NCBI RefSeq assembly: GCF_039537875.1
Contig: NZ_BAABBI010000001.1
Span: 1,748,470-1,812,469, forward strand
DNA length: 64,000 bases
Reading direction: 5' to 3'
From: Corallibacter vietnamensis
GTDB lineage: Bacteria > Bacteroidota > Bacteroidia > Flavobacteriales > Flavobacteriaceae
Shown: positions 9,012 through 17,405 of the stretch, one piece after another
Layout of the letters: each line of letters opens with the position of its first letter
How positions within the stretch are numbered: the first letter of the stretch is position 1
Program-made: the position numbers and the translations under genes
Notes under the pieces: generated by a model
What the model saw: only the letters and a program-made list of their open reading frames with translations
Told to the model about the DNA's origin: nothing
Databases searched by the model: none

Positions 9012-9566
9012 TTATTTCCACTTAATATTACAACCAATACTTGGTTTTTGAGGGTTTGAGTTTTCTTTGTCGTTAAGCAAACAATCTAAAGCATGACGCA
9101 TATCGCTGCCAGTCACAGGAATATTATTTCCAGGTCTTGAGTCGTCTAATTGGCCACGATATACTAACTTTGATTCTTTATCAAAAATGTAAAAATCAGG
9201 TGTACATGCAGCATCGTATTTTTTAGCGATTTCTTGAGTCTGGTCATATAAATACGGAAAAATAAACGCTTGCTCAATAGCATTAGCTTTCATTTTATCA
9301 GGAGCATCCTGTGGGTAGTTTTTAGCATCATTACTAGAAATTGCAATGCAATTAATACCTTTACTTTTATAATCTTTTGCTAACTTGGCAAGCTCACTAT
9401 TTACATGTTTAACAAACGGACAGTGATTACAAATAAACATTACAATAGTACCATGTATTCCTTTTAAATCGTTAAAAGATAGTGTTTTATTAGAAACAGT
9501 GTCTAGCAATGAAAATTCAGGAGCTTTTGTTCCTAACGGAAGCATGTTTGATGGTGTTTGTGCCAT
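9012..9566 (-). CDS. Thioredoxin-like / AhpC-TSA family protein
   Basis: A 184-residue thioredoxin-fold protein, probably a disulphide reductase or peroxiredoxin-like protein. It has the N-terminal fold start (LGTKAPEFSLLDTVSNK) and a CxxC active site in FICNHCPFVKHVNSEL near residue 46. The region CTPDFYIFDKESKLVYRGQLDD carries the cis-proline. There is no signal peptide, so it is cytoplasmic. Relatives are widespread as the thioredoxin family with a CNHCPF active site. The physiological partner is unknown. It is divergent from the CsaA-like gene at 9615, with only 48 nt between starts. Confidence 0.8.
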   Translation of the reverse strand: MAQTPSNMLPLGTKAPEFSLLDTVSNKTLSFNDLKGIHGTIVMFICNHCPFVKHVNSELAKLAKDYKSKGINCIAISSNDAKNYPQDAPDKMKANAIEQAFIFPYLYDQTQEIAKKYDAACTPDFYIFDKESKLVYRGQLDDSRPGNNIPVTGSDMRHALDCLLNDKENSNPQKPSIGCNIKWK

Positions 9567-9614
9567 GATATGTCGTATTTTATTAATGTTCGTTAAAATT
9601 AGTACTTTTAAAAA

Positions 9615-9950
9615 ATGAATTCTACTATAAACTTTGAAGATTTTGTTAAAGTTGATCTTCGTGTCGGAACTATTATTGCAGTTGATGATTTTCCAAAAGC
9701 AAGAAAACCTGCTTACCAGCTAACTATAGACTTTGGTGCTTTAGGTGTAAAAAAAACATCAGCACAAATTACAACACTTTATAATAAGGAAGCATTATTA
9801 AACAGGCAAATTGTAGCTGTTGTTAATTTTCCTAAAAAACAAATAGCTAATTTCATGAGCGAATGCCTTGTTTTGGGAGCTGTAAATGGAAAAGATGTTA
9901 TTTTATTAAATCCGGATCAAGTCGTAAAAAACGGCTCTACAGTTGCGTAG
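9615..9950 (+). CDS. CsaA-like tRNA-binding domain protein
   Basis: A 111-residue free-standing tRNA-binding (EMAP/Trbp111 OB-fold) domain. The signature FEDFVKVDLRVGTIIAVDDF opens the protein, and the end carries ECLVLGA and the nucleic-acid-binding loop. B. subtilis CsaA has the same size and has been described as a chaperone for secretion and as a tRNA-binding dimer. The symporter gene begins 4 nt after the stop, so the two are translated together. Confidence 0.85.
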   Translation: MNSTINFEDFVKVDLRVGTIIAVDDFPKARKPAYQLTIDFGALGVKKTSAQITTLYNKEALLNRQIVAVVNFPKKQIANFMSECLVLGAVNGKDVILLNPDQVVKNGSTVA

Positions 9951-9953
9951 TCT

Positions 9954-10862
9954 ATGCTAAAACTTGACGATGTTACTATTCATTTTGATGCCAATAATCT
10001 TTGGGTCTTAAACATAGCGCTTGCAGTGGTTATGTTTGGAGTTGCTTTAGGTATTACTCTAAACGATTTTAAACAACTACAAAAACAACCAAAACCTATT
10101 ATTGTAGGGCTGTTGTCTCAATTTGTTTTGTTGCCATTTCTAACTTATGTTGTTATACGTTTAGTAAATCCGCAGCCAAGTATTGCATTAGGTATGATGA
10201 TGGTTGCTGCTTGTCCTGGTGGAAATATATCTAATTTCATGACGCATTTGGCAAAAGGAAATACAGCTTTGTCAGTTAGTTTAACTGCTTTTTCTACGTT
10301 TTTGGCAATGATTATGACTCCTTTTAATTTTGAGTTTTATGGGCATTTATATGTGCCTACAGCAAGTTTGCTTAAACAAGTAGCATTAAGTCCGTATGAG
10401 TTAGTAAAGCTTGTTTTGTTAGTTCTTGGCGTGCCATTGCTTTTAGGAATGCTCATGAGATATTATTTTAGTGCATTTTCAGAAAAACTATCACGCGTAT
10501 TAAAACCATTTTCAATTATAGTATTTATAGCGATTGTTGTAATTGCTCTTTTTAATAATATAGATGTGTTTAATAATTATATACATCATGTTCTAGGAAT
10601 TGGAATTATGCATAATTTATTAGCACTTATATTAGGTTTCTTTATAGCGAGAGCTTTTAAGTTATCATTCAAAAACCAAAAAACATTAGCTATTGAAACA
10701 GGAATTCAAAATTCAGGATTAGGACTATTGCTTATATTTATGTTTTTTAATGGCTTGGGAGGTATGGCAATTATAGCAGCTTTTTGGGGTATTTGGCATA
10801 TTATATCGGGCTTGATATTATCATTGTTTTGGGCCTACCAAAAGAAAACTAAATTACAATAA
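9954..10862 (+). CDS. Bile acid:sodium symporter family transporter
   Basis: A 302-residue membrane protein of the BASS/ASBT family, with nine to ten hydrophobic segments. The core motif GMMMVAACPGGNISNFMTHLAKGNTALSVS lies in the sodium-binding crossover region, and QNSGLGLLLIF forms the second crossover. Bacterial members move small organic anions such as pantoate, pyruvate or bile acids with sodium, and the substrate here is unknown. It is in the middle of a tightly spaced trio, ending at 10862 where the acyltransferase ATG overlaps the stop. Confidence 0.88.
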   Translation: MLKLDDVTIHFDANNLWVLNIALAVVMFGVALGITLNDFKQLQKQPKPIIVGLLSQFVLLPFLTYVVIRLVNPQPSIALGMMMVAACPGGNISNFMTHLAKGNTALSVSLTAFSTFLAMIMTPFNFEFYGHLYVPTASLLKQVALSPYELVKLVLLVLGVPLLLGMLMRYYFSAFSEKLSRVLKPFSIIVFIAIVVIALFNNIDVFNNYIHHVLGIGIMHNLLALILGFFIARAFKLSFKNQKTLAIETGIQNSGLGLLLIFMFFNGLGGMAIIAAFWGIWHIISGLILSLFWAYQKKTKLQ

Positions 10863-11896
10863 TGCTACACAAACTTTGGTTACATACTATTCGGTGTTAT
10901 TTACAATTAGGCCTTTTTTTTTATTACAAAAGGATTCGTGTTGTAAACAAAGAAAATGTTCCCAAAAAAGGAGCAGTCTTGTTGTTGTCTAACCATCAAA
11001 ACGCATTAATAGACGCGCTTTTAATTGCTACAAAATCAGGTAGATTCTCCTATTTTTTAACCAGAGCAAGCGTGTTTTCAGGTTCGTTCACTGATAAGTT
11101 TTTAAAAAGTTTACAAATGCTTCCGGTATATCGTGTGCGTGACGGCTGGAAAACGATATCTAATAACAATTTAGTTTTTTCTAAATGTGCTAAATTACTC
11201 TATGAGAGCAAAGCAGTAGCACTTTTTCCAGAAGGAAACCATAGTTTACAGCGCACAGTTAGAAATTTAAGTAAAGGATTTACACGTATAGTTTTTAAAA
11301 CACTTAAGCTGTATCCGGATACTAATTTACAAATAGTACCTATTGGGCTTAATTTTCAAAACGCTGTAGCTTTTGGAGATAGTGTTTCTATTTATTTTGG
11401 AAAACCAATAGATGCTAAAAATTATTTGCTTGATGATGAGAATGCTGCAATTGGAGTTTTAAAAAGAGATGTACAACAGCAACTCTCAACTTTAACAACT
11501 CATATTCCGTCAGATGGTTATGATGCAGTTCTTAATGAGTTGACACTAAATAAAGTGAATTTTCTGCATCCTGAAAATGTGAATGCTTGTATCTCATCAA
11601 ACTTCAAAAACTGTGAATTGCAACAAACACCTAGGTTTGTAGCAATAAAAAAAGTCTTTAAGTTTTTAATGATTATTACATTGTTTGGTCCTTATTTGAT
11701 ATGGAAATTTAAGGTGTATCCTAAAATAAAAGAACCTGAATTTGTGGCGACATTTAGGTTTGCTATTGTAATTACTTTAGTCCCTATTTGGTTATTGTTG
11801 TTAGGGTTTACTCTAGCAGTTACTTGTGGTTTATATATAGCTGTTTTATTTGTGGCTGTTAGTCTGTGTTTAGCCTTACTTGCAGTAAAATTATAG
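10862..11896 (+). CDS. Lysophospholipid acyltransferase family protein
   Basis: A 344-residue PlsC-type glycerolipid acyltransferase. Motif I is NHQNALIDAL (the H-x4-D catalytic pair), a YRVRDGW element follows, and the substrate motif is FPEGNHSLQ. The C-terminus (about 265-344) has two or three membrane segments. This larger form is common in Bacteroidota and probably acylates lysophospholipids or a related lipid in the inner membrane. The ATG overlaps the stop of the symporter gene (TAATG), indicating translational coupling. A bidirectional terminator follows at 11925. Confidence 0.85.
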   Translation: MLHKLWLHTIRCYLQLGLFFYYKRIRVVNKENVPKKGAVLLLSNHQNALIDALLIATKSGRFSYFLTRASVFSGSFTDKFLKSLQMLPVYRVRDGWKTISNNNLVFSKCAKLLYESKAVALFPEGNHSLQRTVRNLSKGFTRIVFKTLKLYPDTNLQIVPIGLNFQNAVAFGDSVSIYFGKPIDAKNYLLDDENAAIGVLKRDVQQQLSTLTTHIPSDGYDAVLNELTLNKVNFLHPENVNACISSNFKNCELQQTPRFVAIKKVFKFLMIITLFGPYLIWKFKVYPKIKEPEFVATFRFAIVITLVPIWLLLLGFTLAVTCGLYIAVLFVAVSLCLALLAVKL

Positions 11897-11924
11897 GTTG
11901 CTTTTTTTAAAACTATTACAATAA

Positions 11925-11957
11925 AAAAAAGCCTTTACAAAATGTAAAGGCTTTTTT
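11925..11957. terminator. Bidirectional terminator between convergent genes
   Basis: GCCTTTACA pairs with TGTAAAGGC, flanked by A-tracts on the left and T-tracts on the right, so it can act on both strands. It sits between the acyltransferase gene (+) and the PUR-family gene (-). Confidence 0.8.
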
Positions 11958-11969
11958 GATTTATTGTTT

Positions 11970-12356
11970 TTAAATATCATCAAAATCGATATCAGTAAAT
12001 TTTTCAGCAGAAGGTGTTTCAGTATGAACATTTTCATCGGTTGTTTGATCATATTCTTTTTTGAAATCTTTTTGGTGACGTTCACTAATTACTTCGTCTC
12101 CTTTTTCGCTTATGATATAATCAGTCATTTCAGCTAAAATGCTATTAAATTCAGAAAAATCTTCCTTATATAAATAGATTTTATGCTTTTTATAATGGTA
12201 AGAACCATCATCGTTTGTAAACTTTTTACTTTCTGTAATTGTTAAATAGTAGTCACCTGCTTTTGTAGATCTAACGTCAAAGAAATAGGTTCTTCTTCCA
12301 GCTCTTAAAACTTTTGAATAAATTTCTTCTTTCTCCATCATGTCATTAGAATTCAT
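11970..12356 (-). CDS. PUR family DNA/RNA-binding protein (DUF3276)
   Basis: A 128-residue protein with the single PUR-repeat fold of Bacteroidota: EEIYSKVLRAGRRTYFFDV begins strand 1, then DYYLTITESKK, then KIYLYKEDFSEF and a closing helix. Family members, such as the structurally known Borrelia Pur-alpha, bind single-stranded nucleic acid. The C-terminus is acidic and low-complexity, unlike the core. It is monocistronic on the minus strand. The regulatory target is unknown. Confidence 0.85.
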   Translation of the reverse strand: MNSNDMMEKEEIYSKVLRAGRRTYFFDVRSTKAGDYYLTITESKKFTNDDGSYHYKKHKIYLYKEDFSEFNSILAEMTDYIISEKGDEVISERHQKDFKKEYDQTTDENVHTETPSAEKFTDIDFDDI

Positions 12357-12467
12357 AGTCGTGTTTTATTTTAAGATTTTATTGTTGCATCAAAAATCTA
12401 AAAAAAAGAATTACCAACCAACAAATTATTACATTTCTTTTAGTGAGTAATTGCTCTTGTTTTGTTG

Positions 12468-14231
12468 TTAAGAATTAGGATTTGTCGTATCACTAATTTG
12501 TTCTAAATATAAACTTTTGTAATAACCATCTATGGTTACAAGCGTTTCGTGAGAGCCGGCTTGTGTGATTTTTCCGTCATCTAAAACAAGTATTTTGTCT
12601 GCATTTTTAACAGATGATATACGGTGACTAACTATAATGGTGGTTTTCCCTGTAGAAACCTTTTTTAAGTTCTTTAAGATTTTCTCTTCAGTTTCTGTAT
12701 CAACGGCTGATAAGCAATCATCAAATAATAAAATATTAGGATTTTTAATGATGGCTCTAGCTATAGATACACGTTGTTTTTGTCCGCCAGATAAGGTAAT
12801 TCCTCGCTCTCCCAAAACAGTATTATATCCTTTAGAGAATTTTATTATATTTTTATGTACTTGAGCTTGTTTTGCTGCTTCTATAACTTCTTGATCTGTA
12901 GCGTCTTCTTTACCAAATTTAATATTATTATTTATGGTGTCAGAAAATAAAAAAGCATCTTGCGGTACGTAGCCTATTTGCTCTCTTAAACTGGTAAGGT
13001 TTACACTTGTAATAGGTGTGTTGTCTATTAAGATCTCTCCAGAGTTAACATCATATAAACGCCCTATTAGATCTAAAATAGTAGATTTTCCAGAGCCTGT
13101 TTTTCCAATAATAGCTAAAGTTTCTCCTTGTTTTATGTTGAAAGACACATTCTTTAAGGCTTGAATATTAGTGTCATCATAAGTAAATGATACATTTTTA
13201 AATTCAATGTTGCCAATAATATTTGTAGACTCAACATGGTTGTTTTTAATTTCGGGTGTAATATCTAGAAACTCATTAATACGTTTTTGTGAAGCTTCTG
13301 CTTGCTGAATAATAGATGTAACCCAACCAACTGTAGCTACTGGCCAAGTTAGCATGTTTACATAAATGATAAATTTTGTAATAACACCCAAACTTATTTC
13401 TCCAGCCATGTATTGTAAACCACCAATATAAATAACAATAATGTTGCTTATACCTATTAATAGAATCATCATAGGGAAGAAAAAAGCATTTACTCTTACT
13501 AAGTCTAACTGTTTTTGTTTGCTGGTTGCAGCAAGTTCATTAAAATTGCTAGATACTTGAGACTCCATGCCATAAGCTTTTATGATAGAAATACCACTAA
13601 ATGACTCTTGCGTAAATGATGATAATTTAGAAAGGTATTGCTGAACTATTGTACTGCGCTTATGAATGGTTTTACTTAATTTATAAATAATTACCGATAG
13701 AATAGGTAATGGTACCACTGTGTAAAGTGTAAGCATAGGAGCTTGTTTATACATAAAACCAATAGCAATAATAAAAAGAGTGATTGTATTTATACTGTAC
13801 ATAATGGCTGGTCCTGCATACATTCTTACACGACCTACATCTTCACTTATTCTATTCATCAAATCACCAGTTCTATTTTTTTTGTAAAAATTTAGTGCTA
13901 AAACTTGATATTGATGATAAACTTCATTTTTTAAATCATACTCAATATAACGAGATACATTTATAATGGTTTGTCTCATAAAAAAGGTTAGTATGCCCGT
14001 TATTAGAGCAGCACCAATTATGTAAGCGATATTTATAAGAAGTTCCTGTTTTACAATGGATATATCGGTAATAGTTCCTAGTCTATATTCATTTACCACA
14101 TCAATAGAAGAGCCAATAAGCTCTGGCGTAAACAAAAGGAAAATTTTAGAAATAATGGTAATTAATATACCTACAATTAAACGATACTTATATTTTAAAA
14201 AATATTTATTGAGGTGTTGTAATGCTTTCAT
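12468..14231 (-). CDS. ABC exporter, fused permease and ATPase (MsbA/MdlB-like)
   Basis: A 587-residue half-transporter. The transmembrane domain (about 1-320) has six helices, and the nucleotide-binding domain (about 340-580) has Walker A GKTGSGKST, the Q-loop GYVPQDAFLFSDT, the signature LSGGQKQR and the H-loop IIVSHRISS. Walker B reads ILLFDDCLSAVD, with Asp instead of the usual catalytic Glu (about residue 504), as in degenerate sites of MdlA/BmrC-like subunits. The substrate is unknown (lipid, peptide or drug). No partner half is adjacent, so if it works as a heterodimer the partner is elsewhere. Confidence 0.87.
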   Translation of the reverse strand: MKALQHLNKYFLKYKYRLIVGILITIISKIFLLFTPELIGSSIDVVNEYRLGTITDISIVKQELLINIAYIIGAALITGILTFFMRQTIINVSRYIEYDLKNEVYHQYQVLALNFYKKNRTGDLMNRISEDVGRVRMYAGPAIMYSINTITLFIIAIGFMYKQAPMLTLYTVVPLPILSVIIYKLSKTIHKRSTIVQQYLSKLSSFTQESFSGISIIKAYGMESQVSSNFNELAATSKQKQLDLVRVNAFFFPMMILLIGISNIIVIYIGGLQYMAGEISLGVITKFIIYVNMLTWPVATVGWVTSIIQQAEASQKRINEFLDITPEIKNNHVESTNIIGNIEFKNVSFTYDDTNIQALKNVSFNIKQGETLAIIGKTGSGKSTILDLIGRLYDVNSGEILIDNTPITSVNLTSLREQIGYVPQDAFLFSDTINNNIKFGKEDATDQEVIEAAKQAQVHKNIIKFSKGYNTVLGERGITLSGGQKQRVSIARAIIKNPNILLFDDCLSAVDTETEEKILKNLKKVSTGKTTIIVSHRISSVKNADKILVLDDGKITQAGSHETLVTIDGYYKSLYLEQISDTTNPNS

Positions 14232-14320
14232 TTAAGAGCTAATATGGCTTGGGTTCTTGATAAATTAATATTTTTACAACATTATTATTGTTTAAACATT
14301 AATATTAGTTTAATTTTGCG

Positions 14321-14328
14321 CGTTGTTT
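14321..14328 (+). promoter_or_regulatory. -7 box for leucine dehydrogenase gene
   Basis: TAATTTTG matches TAnnTTTG and lies 46 nt before the ATG at 14375. Confidence 0.5.
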
Positions 14329-14374
14329 TTTAAAATTATTTAAAACACATATCATAATTATAAAAAGATATAAC

Positions 14375-15478
14375 ATGGTTTCAGATATTATAAGTGCAAA
14401 AGATCTTCATAAAGTAAATCCTGTTTTTGGTCAACTTTCATTCGATAATCACGAGCAAGTCGTGTTTTGCAATGACAAAGATACAGGATTAAAAGCAATA
14501 ATAGGTATTCACAATACGGTATTAGGACCTGCACTTGGAGGTACAAGAATGTGGCAATATGCTAATGAGTGGGAAGCTCTAAATGATGTATTGCGATTAT
14601 CTCGTGGAATGACTTATAAATCAGCTATTACGGGCTTAAATTTAGGTGGTGGTAAAGCTGTAATTATAGGAGATGCTAAAACACAAAAAACTCCAGAGCT
14701 TATGAAAAAGTTTGGAGAGTTTGTACATTCTTTAAGTGGTCGTTACATTACTGCTGAAGATGTTGGTATGGAAACAGCCGATATGGATTTAGTTCGTGAA
14801 GTTACACCATATGTTACAGGTATATCAGAATCAAAAGGTGGTGCAGGAAACCCATCTCCAATTACAGCTTATGGTGTGTTTATGGGAATGAAAGCTGCAG
14901 CTAAATATAAATTTGGTAGTGATATTTTAGAAGATAAAACAATATTTGTTCAAGGAATTGGGCACGTTGGTGAATCATTAGTTGAGCATTTAGTAGATGA
15001 AGGAGCTAATGTGTTTATAGCAGATATAAACCAGGAGCGATTAGAAGAAGTACGTTCAAAATACGGTGTTACTATTTATGGAGGAAGCGATATTTACTCT
15101 GAATCTATGGATATTTATGCACCATGTGCTTTAGGAGCTACAATAAATGATGATACCATAAACAAATTACAAGCAAAAGTAATTGCAGGAGCAGCTAATA
15201 ACCAATTAGCAACCGAAGAGAAACATGGTAAAATCTTACAGGAAAAAGGTATTGTTTACGCACCAGACTTTTTAATAAATGCAGGAGGAATTATTAATGT
15301 CTATGCAGAGTTAGAAGGATATGATAAAAAAGAAATCATGCGTAAAACAGAAAACATTTACAATACTACATTAGAGATTTTAGATAGTGCAGAAAAAAAT
15401 AACATCACAACAAACCATGCTGCATTAAATATCGCTCAAAATAGAATTGAAGAAAGAAAAAAAGAGAATTCAAACTAA
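14375..15478 (+). CDS. Leucine (Glu/Leu/Phe/Val) dehydrogenase
   Basis: NAD-dependent oxidative deamination of branched-chain amino acids to 2-oxo acids. The dimerisation/catalytic domain carries GGTRMW, LSRGMTYKSAITGLNLGGGKAVI (both lysines) and EDVGMETADMD. The Rossmann domain has GIGHVGESLVEHLVDEGA. A final GAANNQLA motif and FLINAGGIINVYAE match leucine dehydrogenase. At 367 residues it is near the Bacillus enzyme length. HMG-CoA lyase, the last step of leucine breakdown, is also in this window at 23696, but not adjacent. A hairpin follows at 15507. Confidence 0.9.
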   Translation: MVSDIISAKDLHKVNPVFGQLSFDNHEQVVFCNDKDTGLKAIIGIHNTVLGPALGGTRMWQYANEWEALNDVLRLSRGMTYKSAITGLNLGGGKAVIIGDAKTQKTPELMKKFGEFVHSLSGRYITAEDVGMETADMDLVREVTPYVTGISESKGGAGNPSPITAYGVFMGMKAAAKYKFGSDILEDKTIFVQGIGHVGESLVEHLVDEGANVFIADINQERLEEVRSKYGVTIYGGSDIYSESMDIYAPCALGATINDDTINKLQAKVIAGAANNQLATEEKHGKILQEKGIVYAPDFLINAGGIINVYAELEGYDKKEIMRKTENIYNTTLEILDSAEKNNITTNHAALNIAQNRIEERKKENSN

Positions 15479-15497
15479 TACTTTTTTAAAATAATAG

Positions 15498-15505
15498 TAT
15501 TTTTG
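15498..15505 (+). promoter_or_regulatory. -7 box for nusB
   Basis: TATTTTTG, a full match to TAnnTTTG. Transcription would start near 15510, inside the 5' arm of the hairpin at 15507, giving a leader of about 54 nt before the nusB ATG. Confidence 0.5.
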
Positions 15506-15506
15506 C

Positions 15507-15563
15507 GAGGCGAAAGTTTACAAGCTTTCGCCTCTTTAATTAAATAAAAAGTTCTTTGTAAAC
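15507..15563 (+). promoter_or_regulatory. Hairpin with start-codon-complementary loop before nusB
   Basis: GAGGCGAAAG (15507-15516) pairs perfectly with CTTTCGCCTC (15525-15534). The loop TTTACAAG is complementary over seven bases to TTGTAAA at 15556-15562, immediately before the ATG at 15564. It may be a weak terminator for the upstream gene (only three T follow) or a pseudoknot-forming leader. Both readings are inference. Confidence 0.45.
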
Positions 15564-16508
15564 ATGCTAAATAGAAGACATATTAGAATAAAAGTTATGC
15601 AAGCTATCTATGCCTTTAAAGGCGGCGAAAGTGATAGTTTTGATAAAGAGCAAAAGTTTTTACTTTTTAGCTTAGACAACTTGTACAATTTGTATCTACT
15701 ACAACTATCACTGCTTATAGAGTTACAAAAAAAAGCCGAAGACCGCTTAGAAAAAACACGTAACAAACTTTTAGCAACCAAAGAAGAGAAAAACCCAAAC
15801 AAAAAACTTGTAAATAATGAGTTCTTATTACTATTAAAAAATAACGAACCATTACAAGACGCCTTAAACCAATACAAGATCACCAACTGGGAGCTAGATG
15901 ATGAGTATGTTGATGTTATTTTTAAAAACATACTTGCTAGTGATTTGTATAAGGAATACATGCAAACAAAAACATCAGATTTTAAAGAAGATAGAAATTT
16001 TATAGTCGATGTTTTTAAAGAAATTGTAGCTCCTAATGATAAGCTGTTTGACTATATAGAAGACAAAAACCTAACTTGGGTAGACGACTTACCATTAGTA
16101 AATACAGCTATCCTAAAGCTTATTAGAAAATCTAAACCATCAGTAGCTTCAAATTACTTTGTGCCAAAGCTGTATAAAGATATTGAGGACAAGCAGTTTG
16201 CTATAGAATTGTTTAAAAAAACATTGCTTAACAGAACGGCCTTAAACGAAGAAATTTCTGGTAAAACAAAAAATTGGGATTCTGATCGTATAGCCTCAAT
16301 AGACTTTGTATTATTACAAATGAGTATTTGTGAGCTTAATAAATTCCCGTCAATTCCTGTAAAAGTAACTATAAATGAATACCTTGAGATAGCCAAAGAA
16401 TACTCAACACCAAAAAGTAGTATTTTTATTAATGGTATTTTAGATAAGTTAGTAAAAGAATATCATGACGAGGATAAATTAAATAAAACAGGAAGAGGGT
16501 TGATGTAG
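15564..16508 (+). CDS. nusB: Transcription antitermination factor NusB, long Bacteroidota form
   Basis: RNA-binding factor that works with NusA, NusG and ribosomal protein S10 in rRNA antitermination. The start MLNRRHIRIKVMQAIYAF is the NusB signature, and the C-terminal half (about 215-305) carries LLNRTALNEEI and the helix SIPVKVTINEYLEIAKEYSTPKSSIFINGILDKL. E. coli NusB has about 140 residues. Here 314 residues are reached by a long lysine/glutamate-rich helical insertion (about 20-200), the normal form in this phylum. An unusual hairpin precedes the start. Confidence 0.9.
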   Translation: MLNRRHIRIKVMQAIYAFKGGESDSFDKEQKFLLFSLDNLYNLYLLQLSLLIELQKKAEDRLEKTRNKLLATKEEKNPNKKLVNNEFLLLLKNNEPLQDALNQYKITNWELDDEYVDVIFKNILASDLYKEYMQTKTSDFKEDRNFIVDVFKEIVAPNDKLFDYIEDKNLTWVDDLPLVNTAILKLIRKSKPSVASNYFVPKLYKDIEDKQFAIELFKKTLLNRTALNEEISGKTKNWDSDRIASIDFVLLQMSICELNKFPSIPVKVTINEYLEIAKEYSTPKSSIFINGILDKLVKEYHDEDKLNKTGRGLM

Positions 16509-16564
16509 TAAGAAATAATTACTATTTTTACAATTAAAATAAAATTTTACAAAAATAATTTATT

Positions 16565-17050
16565 ATGAAAAAAGTAATATTAGGGTTAACAGCTCTATGT
16601 ATGATTGCCTTAACATCTTGTAAGGAAGATGCTTCAAAAAAAATTGATGACAAAAATGTAGCAGAAGCGGCACAAAGAGATGCAAATGCTTCTAAATTTC
16701 CAGTACTATCTTTTGAAAAATCAGAGCATGATTTTGGTGAAATTGAGAAAAACACTCAAGTAGAAACCGTATTTAACTACACTAACACAGGTGAAGCTCC
16801 ATTAGTAATTACTGATATAAAAAGTACTTGTGGATGTACTGTACCAAAAGATTGGAGTAGAGAGCCTCTACAACCAGGAGAAACAGGTAAGTTTACAGTA
16901 AAATATAACGGATCAGGAAAGAACAAAGTTTCTAAAACTATTACTGTTACAGCAAACACAGAAAAAGGAAAAGAAACTGTTAAGATTACAGCTTTTGTTA
17001 AGCCAGATCCTAATGCACCAGTTCAAGCTGCTGCTCCTCAAGTAAAGTAA
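16565..17050 (+). CDS. DUF1573 domain lipoprotein
   Basis: A 161-residue protein with a signal peptide and lipobox (ALTSC, Cys near residue 19), so it is probably anchored in the envelope. The DUF1573 domain (about 45-150) is an immunoglobulin-like fold with the signature FDFGEIEKN-type opening (HDFGEIEKNTQVETVFNYTN) and STCGCTVPKDWSREPLQPGE. The function of DUF1573 proteins is not established. It lies 4 nt upstream of yajC, so the two are co-transcribed, and it follows nusB by 56 nt. Confidence 0.85.
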   Translation: MKKVILGLTALCMIALTSCKEDASKKIDDKNVAEAAQRDANASKFPVLSFEKSEHDFGEIEKNTQVETVFNYTNTGEAPLVITDIKSTCGCTVPKDWSREPLQPGETGKFTVKYNGSGKNKVSKTITVTANTEKGKETVKITAFVKPDPNAPVQAAAPQVK

Positions 17051-17054
17051 TTTC

Positions 17055-17348
17055 ATGGGAGAAGGACTAGGAAGTTTTTTGCCGTTTATTTTAATATTTG
17101 TGGTCTTTTATTTTTTTATGATTGCTCCACAAATGAAACGTCAAAAACAAGAAAAGAAATTTGCAGCCGAATTAAAACGAGGTGACAAAGTAATTACCAA
17201 AAGTGGTATGCACGGTAAAATTGTAGACCTTAATGATAAAGATCAAAGCTGCGTTATTGAAACTTTAGCTGGTAAAATTAAGTTTGATCGTTCTGCCATT
17301 TCTATGGAAATGAGTAAAAAATTAAACGAGCCTGCTAAAACAAAATAA
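17055..17348 (+). CDS. yajC: Preprotein translocase subunit YajC
   Basis: Small accessory membrane protein of the Sec holotranslocon (with SecD and SecF). A single N-terminal membrane helix (LPFILIFVVFYFFMIAPQMKRQK) is followed by a cytoplasmic beta domain with RGDKVITKSGMHGKIV. The 97 residues match the family. It is co-transcribed with the DUF1573 gene and ends at a bidirectional terminator. Confidence 0.93.
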   Translation: MGEGLGSFLPFILIFVVFYFFMIAPQMKRQKQEKKFAAELKRGDKVITKSGMHGKIVDLNDKDQSCVIETLAGKIKFDRSAISMEMSKKLNEPAKTK

Positions 17349-17368
17349 AAGTTTTATAAATTCAGTAA

Positions 17369-17401
17369 AAAAAGCCATTCTTTAAAAGAATGGCTTTTTT
17401 T
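17369..17401. terminator. Bidirectional terminator between yajC and YdeI-like gene
   Basis: AAGCCATTCTT pairs with AAGAATGGCTT around a short AA loop, with A-tracts on the left and T-tracts on the right. It serves two convergent genes. Confidence 0.8.
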
Positions 17402-17405
17402 ATTA

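Noticed and set aside
11891..12085. 64-residue minus-strand frame at the end of the PUR gene
   Set aside because: Overlaps the terminator and the PUR-family gene in another frame; the amino-acid composition (Lys, Ile, Asn) is that of untranslated AT-rich DNA.
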